A stretch of 45,722 bases of DNA from Streptosporangiales bacterium (GTDB taxonomy: Bacteria > Actinomycetota > Actinomycetes > Streptosporangiales > Streptosporangiaceae). The notes below the pieces were generated by a model. It searched no databases. It saw only the letters and a program-made list of their open reading frames with translations, and was not told the origin of the DNA. Position 1 is the stretch's first letter. The number at the start of each line of letters is the position of its first letter. The DNA lies in contig WHSL01000019.1 in NCBI GenBank assembly GCA_009380095.1, positions 1-45,722 on the forward strand, written 5' to 3'. The translations under genes and the position numbers were made by a program. Shown in pieces: positions 8,093-17,884 of the stretch.

Positions 8093-8584
8093 GTGACGAG
8101 TGTGGAGGTCGTGCGGGCAGGGCGGGCGCCCCGGAGCTTCCGGCACCGGCTCATCCAGGGCATGGCCGGCGCCATCCGCGAGCGCGGCTACCGCGACACC
8201 TCCATCGCGGACGTCGTACGGCACGCGGGCACCTCGAAGCGGACCTTCTATCAGCACTTCGAAGGCAAGCAGGAGTGCTTCGTCGCGCTGCAGGAGGAGC
8301 CCGCCCTCACGGTGTGCTGGATCCGGGACACTCCGGCGCTCGGGGCGGAGGCCCGGCGGGTGGAACGCGAGGTGATGGAGCGCTACGTCGCGCTGATCCG
8401 GAGCCTCGCGGACAACCCGGTGCTCAAGGCGGCGGGACTGGAGTCGCCGGGGCGCCCCGTCGTGATCATGCTGCTCGGCGGCCTCCGCGAGCTCATCGCG
8501 ACCACCATCGAGGACGGCGGCGACCTGAACGACCTCTACGACCTGATGGCCGAGAAGACGATGGCCCTGCTCGCGACGCCGTGA
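8093..8584 (+). CDS. TetR-family regulator, apparently shortened internally
   Basis: A 163-residue DNA-binding regulator. The helix-turn-helix is complete: GMAGAIRERGYRDTSIADVV followed by RHAGTSKRTFYQHFEGKQECF, roughly residues 22-62. Directly after FVALQEE the sequence jumps to PALTVCWIRDTPALGAEARR. Full-length relatives normally have about 35 residues between these blocks (first helices of the ligand domain), so an in-frame deletion is likely. The rest of the ligand domain to the stop is intact. The GTG at 8093 is the likely start; GTG 8102 is an alternative, and neither has a good ribosome binding site. It lies divergently from the P450 remnant and was presumably its regulator. Whether it still folds is uncertain. 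Confidence 0.8.
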   Translation: MTSVEVVRAGRAPRSFRHRLIQGMAGAIRERGYRDTSIADVVRHAGTSKRTFYQHFEGKQECFVALQEEPALTVCWIRDTPALGAEARRVEREVMERYVALIRSLADNPVLKAAGLESPGRPVVIMLLGGLRELIATTIEDGGDLNDLYDLMAEKTMALLATP

Positions 8585-8663
8585 CCGGGACGCGCCACGG
8601 GCGGCCGCCGCGCACTCGGCACGTGACGGCCGCCCCGGTGACGAGACGCTGCCGGCCGTACGG

Positions 8664-9050
8664 TCAGCAGTCGACGAGCTCCGGTGACTGGTTGAGCAGC
8701 TGGGCGCGCGGGGTGACGAAGTCCGCGTACGCCGCGTCGGCGCCGGGCCGGAAGACCGCGACGCGGTGGCAGTTCTGGAAGGCCAGCCGGATCCCGAAGT
8801 GACGCTCCAGGGTGGCGCGCATGGCGTCGCTGGCCATCGCGCGCAGCAGCTGGCCGCGGGCCTGCTCGTCCGGCGGGGGCACGAGGTTGTCCTCGAACTC
8901 CGCGTCCGACTCGCGGAGCCGCGCCGCGAGGCCGCTGATCAGCGACCAGGCGTACGGCAGGGATTCGCGGATGCAGTCGACGAAGGCCTGATCGTCGACG
9001 TCGTCCCGCTGGGCCTTCTCCAGGAGGTCGGTGGAGACCGTGAGCGACAT
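8664..9050 (-). CDS. SCO5389-family protein of unknown function
   Basis: A 128-residue soluble protein (MSLTVSTDLLEKAQRDDVDD) of a conserved actinomycete family named after Streptomyces coelicolor SCO5389. Recognisable family blocks are FVDCIRESLPYAWSLIS, NLVPPPDEQARGQLLRAMAS, RHFGIRLAFQNCHRVAVFRP and the C-terminal FVTPRAQLLNQSPELVDC. The ATG at 9050 is preceded by a purine-rich stretch (CGAAGGGAC). Nothing in it suggests a catalytic site or membrane segment. It is divergent from icd across a 247-base spacer that holds several inverted repeats, including a Zur-like palindrome, which may control it. Function unknown. Confidence 0.85.
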   Translation of the reverse strand: MSLTVSTDLLEKAQRDDVDDQAFVDCIRESLPYAWSLISGLAARLRESDAEFEDNLVPPPDEQARGQLLRAMASDAMRATLERHFGIRLAFQNCHRVAVFRPGADAAYADFVTPRAQLLNQSPELVDC

Positions 9051-9142
9051 GAAAGTCCCTTCGGTGGAGCGATCGCGCGGGTCCAGGACGCGGCCCGCCC
9101 TACGACCGCGTTTTGCACGACGTGTGTGACGCTATGTCCGGT

Positions 9143-9166
9143 TTCGAGGGTCGTCCAGCCCTCGAA
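9143..9166. repeat. inverted repeat TTCGAGGG-N8-CCCTCGAA
   Basis: A perfect 8-bp inverted repeat with an 8-base loop in the icd/SCO5389-family spacer. It could be a leader hairpin of the leftward gene or an operator. Confidence 0.6.
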
Positions 9167-9175
9167 TTCCACCGT

Positions 9176-9190
9176 TGAAAATAGTTTTCA
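9176..9190. promoter_or_regulatory. Zur-like operator TGAAAATAGTTTTCA
   Basis: A perfect palindrome (TGAAAA-TAG-TTTTCA), with a further TTTTCA half-site immediately after it at 9191-9196. It closely fits the actinobacterial zinc-uptake-regulator consensus (TGAAAAYGNTTTTCA) and stands out in very GC-rich DNA. It lies 126 bases upstream of the SCO5389-family start and 108 bases upstream of icd. Which gene it serves, and whether Zur or another regulator binds, is not decided by sequence. Confidence 0.5.
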
Positions 9191-9252
9191 TTTTCAGCTA
9201 TGTCCAGGCCGGCGCGCACGCCCGGGCCGAACCGCGGGCGGCCGCGAAGGGA

Positions 9253-9270
9253 TATCTTGACATCGAGCAT
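9253..9270. promoter_or_regulatory. CTTGACATCGAG element upstream of icd (TamR/MarR-like half palindrome, also a -35-like TTGACA)
   Basis: The core CTTGA-CA-TCGAG (9256-9267) is an imperfect palindrome. It resembles the inverted repeats bound by MarR-family regulators such as TamR, which in Streptomyces controls aconitase and isocitrate dehydrogenase. It also contains TTGACA (9257-9262), a consensus -35. Outer bases do not match well, so this is tentative. Confidence 0.3.
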
Positions 9271-9297
9271 TAATGCAGACGTGAAGCGGAGTAATCG

Positions 9298-11529
<2,232 letters not shown>

Positions 11530-11572
11530 GCAGCCATACGTCACAGCCACACAGCCACCACAGCCACGCGGC

Positions 11573-11608
11573 ACGGGGCGTCCGCCGGAGGATCGGCGGG
11601 CGCCCCGT
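11573..11608 (+). terminator. icd terminator hairpin
   Basis: A 14-bp stem (ACGGGGCGTCCGCC at 11573-11586 against 11595-11608, one G-U pair) with an 8-base loop lies 44 bases after the icd stop. There is no T-run. It is preceded by three copies of CAGCCAC (11545-11567). Confidence 0.75.
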
Positions 11609-11637
11609 CGCCGGTACGGGGCCGCTACGCTCGTCCC

Positions 11638-12300
11638 GTGCGTCTCGTCATCGCCCGGTGCAGCGTGGACTACGTCGGCCGGCTCACCGCCCACCTGCCC
11701 ATGGCCCCCCGCCTCGTGCTCATGAAGTCGGACGGTTCCGTCTCGATCCACGCGGACGACCGCGCGTACAAGCCGCTGAACTGGATGAACCCCCCCTGCA
11801 CGGCGCGCGAGGAGGAGGACGTCTGGACGGTCACGCACGACAAGTCCGGCGAGAAGCTGATCCTCACCATCGAGGAGATCCTGCACGACAGCTCCCATGA
11901 GCTCGGCGTGGATCCCGGCCTGGTCAAGGACGGCGTCGAGGCGCACCTGCAGGAGCTGCTCGCCGGGCACATCACCACGCTCGGCGACGGGTACACGCTG
12001 ATCCGCCGGGAGTTCCCGACGGCGATCGGGCCGGTGGACATCCTCTGCCGGGACGGTGCGGGCGGCACGGTCGCCGTGGAGATCAAGCGGCGCGGCGAGA
12101 TCGACGGGGTGGAGCAGCTCACGCGGTATCTGGAGCTGCTGAACCGGGATCCGATGCTCCGGCCGGTCCGCGGCATCTTCGCCGCACAGGAGATCAAGCC
12201 CCAGGCCAAGGTGCTCGCGCTGGACCGCGGCATCGGCTGCGTGACGCTCGACTACAACGGCCTGCGCGGCATCGAATCAGACGTCCCCACCCTCTTCTAA
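11638..12300 (+). CDS. nucS: mismatch-specific endonuclease NucS
   Basis: NucS cuts both strands at mismatches and provides the non-canonical mismatch repair used by actinobacteria that lack MutS/MutL. The 220-residue protein begins [16 protein letters not shown] and has an N-terminal DNA-binding beta domain. A C-terminal RecB-like nuclease domain follows, with the active-site series [19 protein letters not shown] (the ExK pair) and [10 protein letters not shown]. The extreme C-terminus ends PTLF, where NucS proteins carry a sliding-clamp contact. The start is GTG 11638; no strong ribosome binding site is visible. Length and motifs match the family, so the protein looks functional. Confidence 0.95.
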   Translation: MRLVIARCSVDYVGRLTAHLPMAPRLVLMKSDGSVSIHADDRAYKPLNWMNPPCTAREEEDVWTVTHDKSGEKLILTIEEILHDSSHELGVDPGLVKDGVEAHLQELLAGHITTLGDGYTLIRREFPTAIGPVDILCRDGAGGTVAVEIKRRGEIDGVEQLTRYLELLNRDPMLRPVRGIFAAQEIKPQAKVLALDRGIGCVTLDYNGLRGIESDVPTLF

Positions 12301-12332
12301 CCCCAAGATCAACGGGAGGGTCGAGCGCTGGG

Positions 12333-12348
12333 GTAACCGATGGGTTAC
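12333..12348. promoter_or_regulatory. inverted repeat GTAACC-N4-GGTTAC, candidate operator of the aldehyde dehydrogenase
   Basis: A perfect 6-bp inverted repeat with a 4-base spacer, 43 bases upstream of the aldehyde dehydrogenase start. A third GGTAACC copy occurs at 12372-12378. The symmetry suits a TetR- or GntR-type repressor; the regulator is unknown. Confidence 0.45.
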
Positions 12349-12390
12349 TCTGCGCCCAGAGCCTACGTTCCGGTAACCGAGGAGACGGCC

Positions 12391-13893
12391 ATGGCGACCG
12401 CTGTGCAGCCCGACGAGACCAGCACGTTCACGTCGCTCAACCCCGCGAACGGGGAGGTCGTCGGGGAGTTCCCGGCGATGGACGCGAGCGCGGTGCACGC
12501 CGCCGTGGACCGCGCGCACGAGGCGGCCACCTGGTGGTCCGGGCTCACCCCCAAGCAGCGGCGCTCCCGGCTGATGGCGTGGAAGGCCCGGCTCGTCCAG
12601 GGCATGGAGGAGCTCGCCGGGCTCGTCCACCGGGAGACCGGGAAGCCCGCCGAGGACGCGCTGCTGGAGATCATCCTGGCCGTCGTGCACCTCGACTGGG
12701 CGGCCAAGAACGCGCACCGGGTGCTGCGGTCGCGCCGCGTCCCCGGCGGCATTATCGCCATGAACATGAAGGCGACGGTGGAGTACCAGCCCCTCGGCGT
12801 GGTCGGCGTGATCGGGCCGTGGAACTACCCGGTCTTCACCCCGATGGGCTCGATCGCGTACGCGCTCGCGGCCGGCAACGCGGTGGTGTTCAAGCCGAGC
12901 GAGTACACCCCGGCGGTCGGGAAGTGGATCGTCGACTCCTTCGCCGACGCCACCGGCGGCCACCCGGTCCTGCAGCTCGTCACCGGCAAGGGCGCGACCG
13001 GCGCGGCGCTGGCCGGCGCGGACGTCGGCAAGATCGCCTTCACCGGCTCCGCCGCCACCGCCAAGAAGGTCATGGCGGCCTGCGCGGAGCGCCTCACCCC
13101 CATCGTCGCCGAGTGCGGCGGCAAGGACGCGTTCATCGTGGACGCCGACGCCGACCTCGACGCCGCCGCCGACGCGGCGGTCTGGGGCGCGATGTCCAAC
13201 GCGGGCCAGACCTGCGTGGGCGTGGAGCGGATCTACGTGGTGGAGGGCGTGTACGACGCGTTCGTCGCGAAGCTCACCGCGCAGGCCGAGCACCTCTCCC
13301 CCGGCGACGGCGAGCGGGCCAGCTACGGCCCGATCACCATGCCGTCCCAGCTCACCATCATCGAGCGGCACATCGACGACGCGCTCGCCCGGGGCGCCAC
13401 GGCGCTGGTCGGCGGGAAGGGCTCGGTACGGGCCCCGTACGTGGACCCGGTGGTCCTCGCCGACGTCCCCGAGGACTCCGCGGCCGTCACCGAGGAGACG
13501 TTCGGGCCCACCATCACGGTCGCGAAGGTCCGGGACGCCGACGAGGCGGTGCGCCGCGCGAACGCGGGCTCCTACGGCCTCGCGGGCACGGTCTTCGCCG
13601 GTCAGGCCCGCCGCGCCCGGGAGATCGCGCGCCGCATGCGCAGCGGCATGACCGCGATCAACTCGGTCATCTCGTTCGCCTCCATCCCGGCGCTGCCGTT
13701 CGGCGGCGTCGGCGAGTCGGGCTTCGGCCGCATCCACGGCGCGGACGGGCTGCGCGAGTTCACCCGCCCCAAGGCCATCAGCGCGCTCCGGTTCACGCTG
13801 CCGGGGACGAACCTGACGTCGTTCAACCGCGGCGCCGGGGACGTGAAGCGGGTCGTCGGCATGGTGCGGCTGCTGCACGGCCGGGGCCGCTGA
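12391..13893 (+). CDS. NAD(P)-dependent aldehyde dehydrogenase
   Basis: Oxidises an aldehyde to its carboxylate. The 500-residue protein shows the family series: VGVIGPWNYPVFTPMGSIAY for the catalytic Asn region, VVFKPSEYTP, the coenzyme loop IAFTGSAATAKKV, the general-base Glu in IVAECGGKDAF, and the nucleophilic Cys in NAGQTCVGVERIYV. Near the end, INSVISFASIPALPFGGVGESG is typical of class 3-like and succinate-semialdehyde-type enzymes. The ATG at 12391 is preceded by GGAGA at a 6-base spacing, which decides it over an upstream ATG at 12340. A GTAACC/GGTTAC palindrome precedes it. The natural aldehyde cannot be named from sequence. Confidence 0.94.
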   Translation: MATAVQPDETSTFTSLNPANGEVVGEFPAMDASAVHAAVDRAHEAATWWSGLTPKQRRSRLMAWKARLVQGMEELAGLVHRETGKPAEDALLEIILAVVHLDWAAKNAHRVLRSRRVPGGIIAMNMKATVEYQPLGVVGVIGPWNYPVFTPMGSIAYALAAGNAVVFKPSEYTPAVGKWIVDSFADATGGHPVLQLVTGKGATGAALAGADVGKIAFTGSAATAKKVMAACAERLTPIVAECGGKDAFIVDADADLDAAADAAVWGAMSNAGQTCVGVERIYVVEGVYDAFVAKLTAQAEHLSPGDGERASYGPITMPSQLTIIERHIDDALARGATALVGGKGSVRAPYVDPVVLADVPEDSAAVTEETFGPTITVAKVRDADEAVRRANAGSYGLAGTVFAGQARRAREIARRMRSGMTAINSVISFASIPALPFGGVGESGFGRIHGADGLREFTRPKAISALRFTLPGTNLTSFNRGAGDVKRVVGMVRLLHGRGR

Positions 13894-14001
13894 CGCGCTC
13901 CGTGACCGTTCGGTTTGCGCAGGTGACCGGCGAAGTTACTGTCCAGTGGTGGCCCCGTATGGCGACTTGTCTCCAGGCCCTCCTGCTGTAAGGCTCCGCG
14001 A

Positions 14002-14032
14002 GCATGCGGCCTCGAGGTCCGACGCCGCATGC
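14002..14032 (+). promoter_or_regulatory. hairpin in the leader of the M28 peptidase gene
   Basis: A perfect 9-bp inverted repeat (GCATGCGGC at 14002-14010 against GCCGCATGC at 14024-14032) with a 13-base loop lies 36 bases before the start codon and 23 bases before the AAGGAGG ribosome binding site. It may be a 5'-leader structure or a protein-binding site. I could not match it to a known riboswitch. Confidence 0.45.
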
Positions 14033-14068
14033 CCGTGAGTCGGGGGCACGCTTTCAAGGAGGCAGGTA

Positions 14069-15568
14069 GTGCGCAGGCTCGTCATCGGTTCGGCCGTCGT
14101 TCTGGCGGCCGGCCTCGTCGCGGCTCCGGCCGCGCAGGCAGCTGAGCCCAAGGCGAAGCTGCCGGGGCTGGTCACGCTCAAGAGCGTGCGCCAGCATCAG
14201 CAGGCTCTGCAGCGGATCAGCGATTTCAACGGCGGCAACCGGGCATCGGGACTCCCCGGATATGAGATCTCGGTCAAATACGTGGCCGACCAGCTCAAGC
14301 GGGCCGGCTACAAGCCGCAGGTCCAGGAGTTCGAGTTCCCGTTCTTCCGGGAGAACTCCCCCGCGGTGATGGAGCAGACCGCTCCCGGCGCCAAGACCTA
14401 CACCAACGCCACGGACGGCGACTTCCTGAACATGGAGTACTCCGGGCCCGGCGACGTGACCGCCGCGGCCACCGCGGTACGGCCCGGGGCCGCGGACAGC
14501 GGCTGCCAGGCCGCGGACTTCGCCGGCTTCCCGTCCGGGAACATCGCCATCGTCCGCCGCGGCACCTGCGACTTCATCGTCAAGGCGCAGAACGCGCGGG
14601 ACGCCGGCGCCCCGGCGGTGGTGATATTCAACGACGGCGCGTCGCCGGAGCGGACCGGCCCGATCGCCGGCACCCTCGGCGGGCCGATCGACATCCCGGT
14701 GATCGGCGCGAGCCACGCGGCCGGCAACGAGCTCGTACCGCTCGCCGACGCGGGCACGCTCCGGCTGCACGTGCGGAGCGACACGTTCAGCGAGCCGCGT
14801 ACGACGTGGAACGTGATCGCCGAGACCAAGGCCGGCCGGGCCGACAACGTGGTCGTCGTCGGCGCCCACCTGGACAGCGTCCAGGAGGGTGCGGGCATCA
14901 ACGACAACGGCAGCGGCACCGCCGCGATCCTGTCCACCGCCCAGCAGGTGAACAAGCTCGGCGGCAAGATCAAGAACAAGGTGCGGTTCGCGTTCTGGGG
15001 CGCCGAGGAGTCCGGCCTGCTCGGCTCCGAGCACTACGTCGCGAACCTGTCGGAGGCGGAGCGCGACAGGATCGCGCTGAACCTCAACTTCGACATGCTG
15101 GGCTCGCCGAACTACGTCCGGCTGGTCTACGACGGTGACGGTTCGGACGGCGGCCCGGCGGGCCCGGCCGGCTCCGGCGCCATCGAGAAGATCTTCAACG
15201 ATTACTACGCCGGGCGTGACCTGCCCACCGACCCGACCGAGTTCAGCGGCCGCTCCGACTACGGGCCGTTCATCGCGGTCGGCATCCCGGCCGGTGGCCT
15301 GTTCAGCGGCGCGGACGCGGTCAAGACCGAGCGTCAGGCGCAGATCTACGGCGGCACCGCGGGCCAGATCCTCGACCCGTGTTACCACCAGGCCTGCGAC
15401 GACATCGACAACACGGACCTGACGATCCTGGACGAGCTCACCGACGGTGTGGCGTTCGGGGTGGAGCGGTTCGCCAGGAGCACGCTCGAGGTCAACGGCG
15501 TGGCACGGACCCAGGCGGCGTTCAAGGCACCGGCGCGCGAGCGCGTCGGCGAGCACTGGGTGCGTTGA
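14069..15568 (+). CDS. secreted M28-family zinc aminopeptidase with PA domain
   Basis: An exported metallopeptidase that probably removes N-terminal residues from peptides outside the cell. The first 24 residues are a classical signal peptide ending AAQA. A protease-associated insert spans roughly residues 130-245 (GNIAIVRRGTCDFIVKAQNA, GAPAVVIFND). The zinc site is complete for the M28 pattern: GAHLDSVQEG (His, with the neighbouring Asp), INDNGSGTAA (bridging Asp), WGAEESGLLGSEHY (catalytic and ligand Glu), NFDMLG (Asp) and CYHQACDD (His). The protein has 499 residues. GTG 14069 is chosen because AAGGAGG lies just upstream. A very strong hairpin ends the gene, and a leader hairpin precedes it. 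Confidence 0.95.
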   Translation: MRRLVIGSAVVLAAGLVAAPAAQAAEPKAKLPGLVTLKSVRQHQQALQRISDFNGGNRASGLPGYEISVKYVADQLKRAGYKPQVQEFEFPFFRENSPAVMEQTAPGAKTYTNATDGDFLNMEYSGPGDVTAAATAVRPGAADSGCQAADFAGFPSGNIAIVRRGTCDFIVKAQNARDAGAPAVVIFNDGASPERTGPIAGTLGGPIDIPVIGASHAAGNELVPLADAGTLRLHVRSDTFSEPRTTWNVIAETKAGRADNVVVVGAHLDSVQEGAGINDNGSGTAAILSTAQQVNKLGGKIKNKVRFAFWGAEESGLLGSEHYVANLSEAERDRIALNLNFDMLGSPNYVRLVYDGDGSDGGPAGPAGSGAIEKIFNDYYAGRDLPTDPTEFSGRSDYGPFIAVGIPAGGLFSGADAVKTERQAQIYGGTAGQILDPCYHQACDDIDNTDLTILDELTDGVAFGVERFARSTLEVNGVARTQAAFKAPARERVGEHWVR

Positions 15569-15585
15569 CGGTATCTCCACCACGA

Positions 15586-15621
15586 GGAAGGGGGTGCGCC
15601 CGCAAGGGCGCACCCCCTTCC
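15586..15621 (+). terminator. terminator of the M28 peptidase gene
   Basis: A perfect 16-bp stem with a GCAA tetraloop (15586-15601 against 15606-15621) starts 18 bases after the stop codon. It is the strongest hairpin in the window and has no T-run. Confidence 0.85.
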
Positions 15622-15647
15622 GCCACGCCCCCGCTCGCCGGTAGTTC

Positions 15648-15662
15648 CCGAACTAAATTCGG
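15648..15662. promoter_or_regulatory. inverted repeat CCGAA-N5-TTCGG upstream of the acyl-CoA ligase
   Basis: A 5-bp perfect inverted repeat with an AT-rich CTAAA centre, 31 bases before the ligase start. It could be a TetR-type operator overlapping the promoter; no regulator is encoded nearby. Confidence 0.3.
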
Positions 15663-15693
15663 TTCACTTTCGGACCCGGGAGCCGGCTTCGTC

Positions 15694-17223
15694 ATGGATG
15701 ACTACCGCGTCGTGTCAAGTGTCCGGGAGCATGCGCGGGAGCGCGGCTCGAGCGCGGCGATCACCGCCGGCGGCCCTACGGTGACGTACGCGGAGCTCTC
15801 CGCGCGCGCCAGCCGCTTCGCCCAGGCCCTGCGCGCCGCCGGCGTCCAGCCCGGCGGCCGGGTCTGCTACGTCGGCAAGCCCATCCCCGAGTACGCGGAC
15901 GTGCTGTGCGGCGCGCCGCGCGTCGGCGCGGTCTGCACGCCGGTCAACTGGCGGCTCACCCCCGCGGAGATCGCGGCGATCATCACCGACGCCAAGGCGC
16001 TGGTCACCGTGGTGGACGCGGAGTTCGCCGAGCTGGCCGCGGAGCTGCCCGGCACGGTGATCGTGACCGGCGAGCCGTACGAGGGCTGGCTCGCCGGGCA
16101 CCCCGCCGAGGACCCGGGCTACACCGGCGACCCCGACGACGTGGTGGTCCAGCTCTACACCTCCGGGACCACCGGGGTGCCCAAGGGCGTCCAGCTCACC
16201 AACGTCAACCTCGGCGGCGGCTACGAGGCACCCAAGGAGCCCTGGACGATCGACGAGGACTCCTCGGTCATGGTGGCCGCGCCGGTGTTCCACATCGGCG
16301 GCACCGGGCTGCTGGTGATCGCCTTCCGCGCGGGCGCCCGCGTGGTCCTGCTGCGCGACGCGGTGCCCGCGGAGATGATCGACACGCTGGAGCGCGAGCG
16401 GGTCACCAACGCGTTCCTGGTGCCGGCCATGCTCCAGTTCATGTGCGACGTGCCGGGCGCCGCCGAGCGGGACTACTCCTCGCTGCGGGCCATCTCCTAC
16501 GGCGCCTCGCCGATCACCACCGAGGTGCTGAAGCGCTCGCTGACCACGTTCGGCGTCCCGCTGGCTCAGGTGTACGGGCTCACCGAGACCACCGGCTCGA
16601 TCACCCAGCTGCGGCCGGAGGACCACGACCCCGGCGGGCCGCGCGAGTACCTGCTGCGGTCGGCCGGGAAGCCGTTCCCGTGGGTGGAGCTCAAGATCGT
16701 GGACGCGGCGACCGGGGAGGTGCTGCCGGCCGGCGAGGTCGGTGAGGTGTGGGCCCGTACGCCGCAGAACACGCCCGGGTACTACAACCGGCCGACCGAG
16801 ACCGAACGGCTGCTGGCCGGGGACGGCTGGGTACGGTCCGGGGACGCCGGCTACCTCGACGACGACGGCTACCTGTTCATCACCGACCGGATCAAGGACA
16901 TGATCGTCAGCGGCGCGGAGAACGTGTACCCGATCGAGGTGGAGAACGTGCTCGCCGAGCATCCCGGCGTCGCCGACGTGGCGGTCATCGGGGTGCCGGA
17001 CGAGAAGTGGGGCGAGACCGTCAAGGCCGTGGTGGTCCGCGCCGAGGGCGACACCACCACCGAGGAGGAGCTGATCGCCTGGTCCCGGCCGCGGCTGGCC
17101 GGCTTCAAGCGCCCCCGCTCCGTCGACTTCGTTCCCGAGCTGCCCCGTAACCCCAGCGGCAAGATCCTCAAGAAGGAGCTCCGCCGCCCGTACTGGGAAG
17201 GCCGCTCGCGTAACGTCGGCTGA
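15694..17223 (+). CDS. fatty-acid/long-chain acyl-CoA ligase (AMP-binding)
   Basis: Activates a carboxylic acid through an acyl-AMP to the CoA thioester. The 509-residue protein has the adenylation-domain motifs in order: QLYTSGTTGVPKGVQLTN (P-loop-like AMP-binding motif, about residue 155), APVFHIGGTG, AISYGASPIT, QVYGLTETTG, the hinge region WVRSGDAGYLDDDGYLFITD with RIKDMIVSGAENVYPIEVEN, and the catalytic lysine segment PRNPSGKILKKELR at the C-terminus. The start is ATG 15694 with GGGAG 11 bases upstream. No partner gene adjoins it on this strand except the next cobalamin gene 38 bases on. Chain length or substrate cannot be told. Confidence 0.93.
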   Translation: MDDYRVVSSVREHARERGSSAAITAGGPTVTYAELSARASRFAQALRAAGVQPGGRVCYVGKPIPEYADVLCGAPRVGAVCTPVNWRLTPAEIAAIITDAKALVTVVDAEFAELAAELPGTVIVTGEPYEGWLAGHPAEDPGYTGDPDDVVVQLYTSGTTGVPKGVQLTNVNLGGGYEAPKEPWTIDEDSSVMVAAPVFHIGGTGLLVIAFRAGARVVLLRDAVPAEMIDTLERERVTNAFLVPAMLQFMCDVPGAAERDYSSLRAISYGASPITTEVLKRSLTTFGVPLAQVYGLTETTGSITQLRPEDHDPGGPREYLLRSAGKPFPWVELKIVDAATGEVLPAGEVGEVWARTPQNTPGYYNRPTETERLLAGDGWVRSGDAGYLDDDGYLFITDRIKDMIVSGAENVYPIEVENVLAEHPGVADVAVIGVPDEKWGETVKAVVVRAEGDTTTEEELIAWSRPRLAGFKRPRSVDFVPELPRNPSGKILKKELRRPYWEGRSRNVG

Positions 17224-17261
17224 CGAGCCCGCTGTCGGAGGCACCGTCTAGGGTGATCGGC

Positions 17262-17858
17262 ATGGCGCGTGACGATGACAAACCGGTGGTGCTCTCGCAG
17301 ATCTACACCCGGGTGGGCGACGACGGCACGACCGCGCTCGGGGACATGAGCCGCACCTCCAAGACCGACCCGCGGATCGCGGCGTACGCCGACGTCGAGG
17401 AGGCCAACGCCGCCATCGGCGTGGCGCTGGCCCTGGGCTCGCTGCCGCCGGAGATCGTGAGCCTGCTGCGCCGCGTGCAGAACGACTTGTTCGACGTGGG
17501 CGCGGACCTCAGCCACCCGATCCCGCCCGGCGAGGCGCCCAAGGGCCTCCGGGTCGACGTGTCGTACGTGGAGCGGCTGGAGGCGGCCTGCGACGAGTGG
17601 AATGCCACGCTGCGCACCCTGCGCAGCTTCATCCTGCCCGGGGGCACACCGGGCGCGGCGCTGCTGCACGTGGCGCGTACGGTCACCCGGCGCGCCGAGC
17701 GCAGCGCCTGGGTGGCCATCGAGGCGTACGGCGACGGCGTCAACGTGGTCGCCGCCAAGTACCTCAACCGCCTGTCCGACCTGCTGTTCATCCTCGGCCG
17801 CGTGGCCAACGACTCCGACGACGTGCTCTGGCGCCCCGGCGCCGAGTGGGACGTCTGA
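17262..17858 (+). CDS. cob(I)yrinic acid a,c-diamide adenosyltransferase, PduO type
   Basis: Transfers adenosyl from ATP to cob(I)alamin to form coenzyme B12. The 198-residue protein has the PduO-type pattern: IYTRVGDDGTTALGDMSRTS (ATP-binding N-terminus), IAAYADVEEANAAIGVALAL, VQNDLFDVGADLSHP, and the active-site helix FILPGGTPGAALLHVARTV with the RRAERSAW segment. The last part, KYLNRLSDLLFILGRVAND, is also diagnostic. ATG 17262 is preferred over GTG 17253, because AGGGTGAT supplies a ribosome binding site at a normal distance. It is followed 26 bases later by a thiamine-binding-type gene, likely in the same transcript. Confidence 0.95.
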   Translation: MARDDDKPVVLSQIYTRVGDDGTTALGDMSRTSKTDPRIAAYADVEEANAAIGVALALGSLPPEIVSLLRRVQNDLFDVGADLSHPIPPGEAPKGLRVDVSYVERLEAACDEWNATLRTLRSFILPGGTPGAALLHVARTVTRRAERSAWVAIEAYGDGVNVVAAKYLNRLSDLLFILGRVANDSDDVLWRPGAEWDV

Positions 17859-17884
17859 CCCAAGCCTGACCCAAGGAGGAAACT

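Noticed and set aside
13894-14068. Cyclic-di-AMP (ydaO-type) riboswitch before the secreted peptidase
   Set aside because: Such riboswitches occur before actinobacterial cell-wall hydrolases, but the conserved sequence blocks are not present; only a simple hairpin is.
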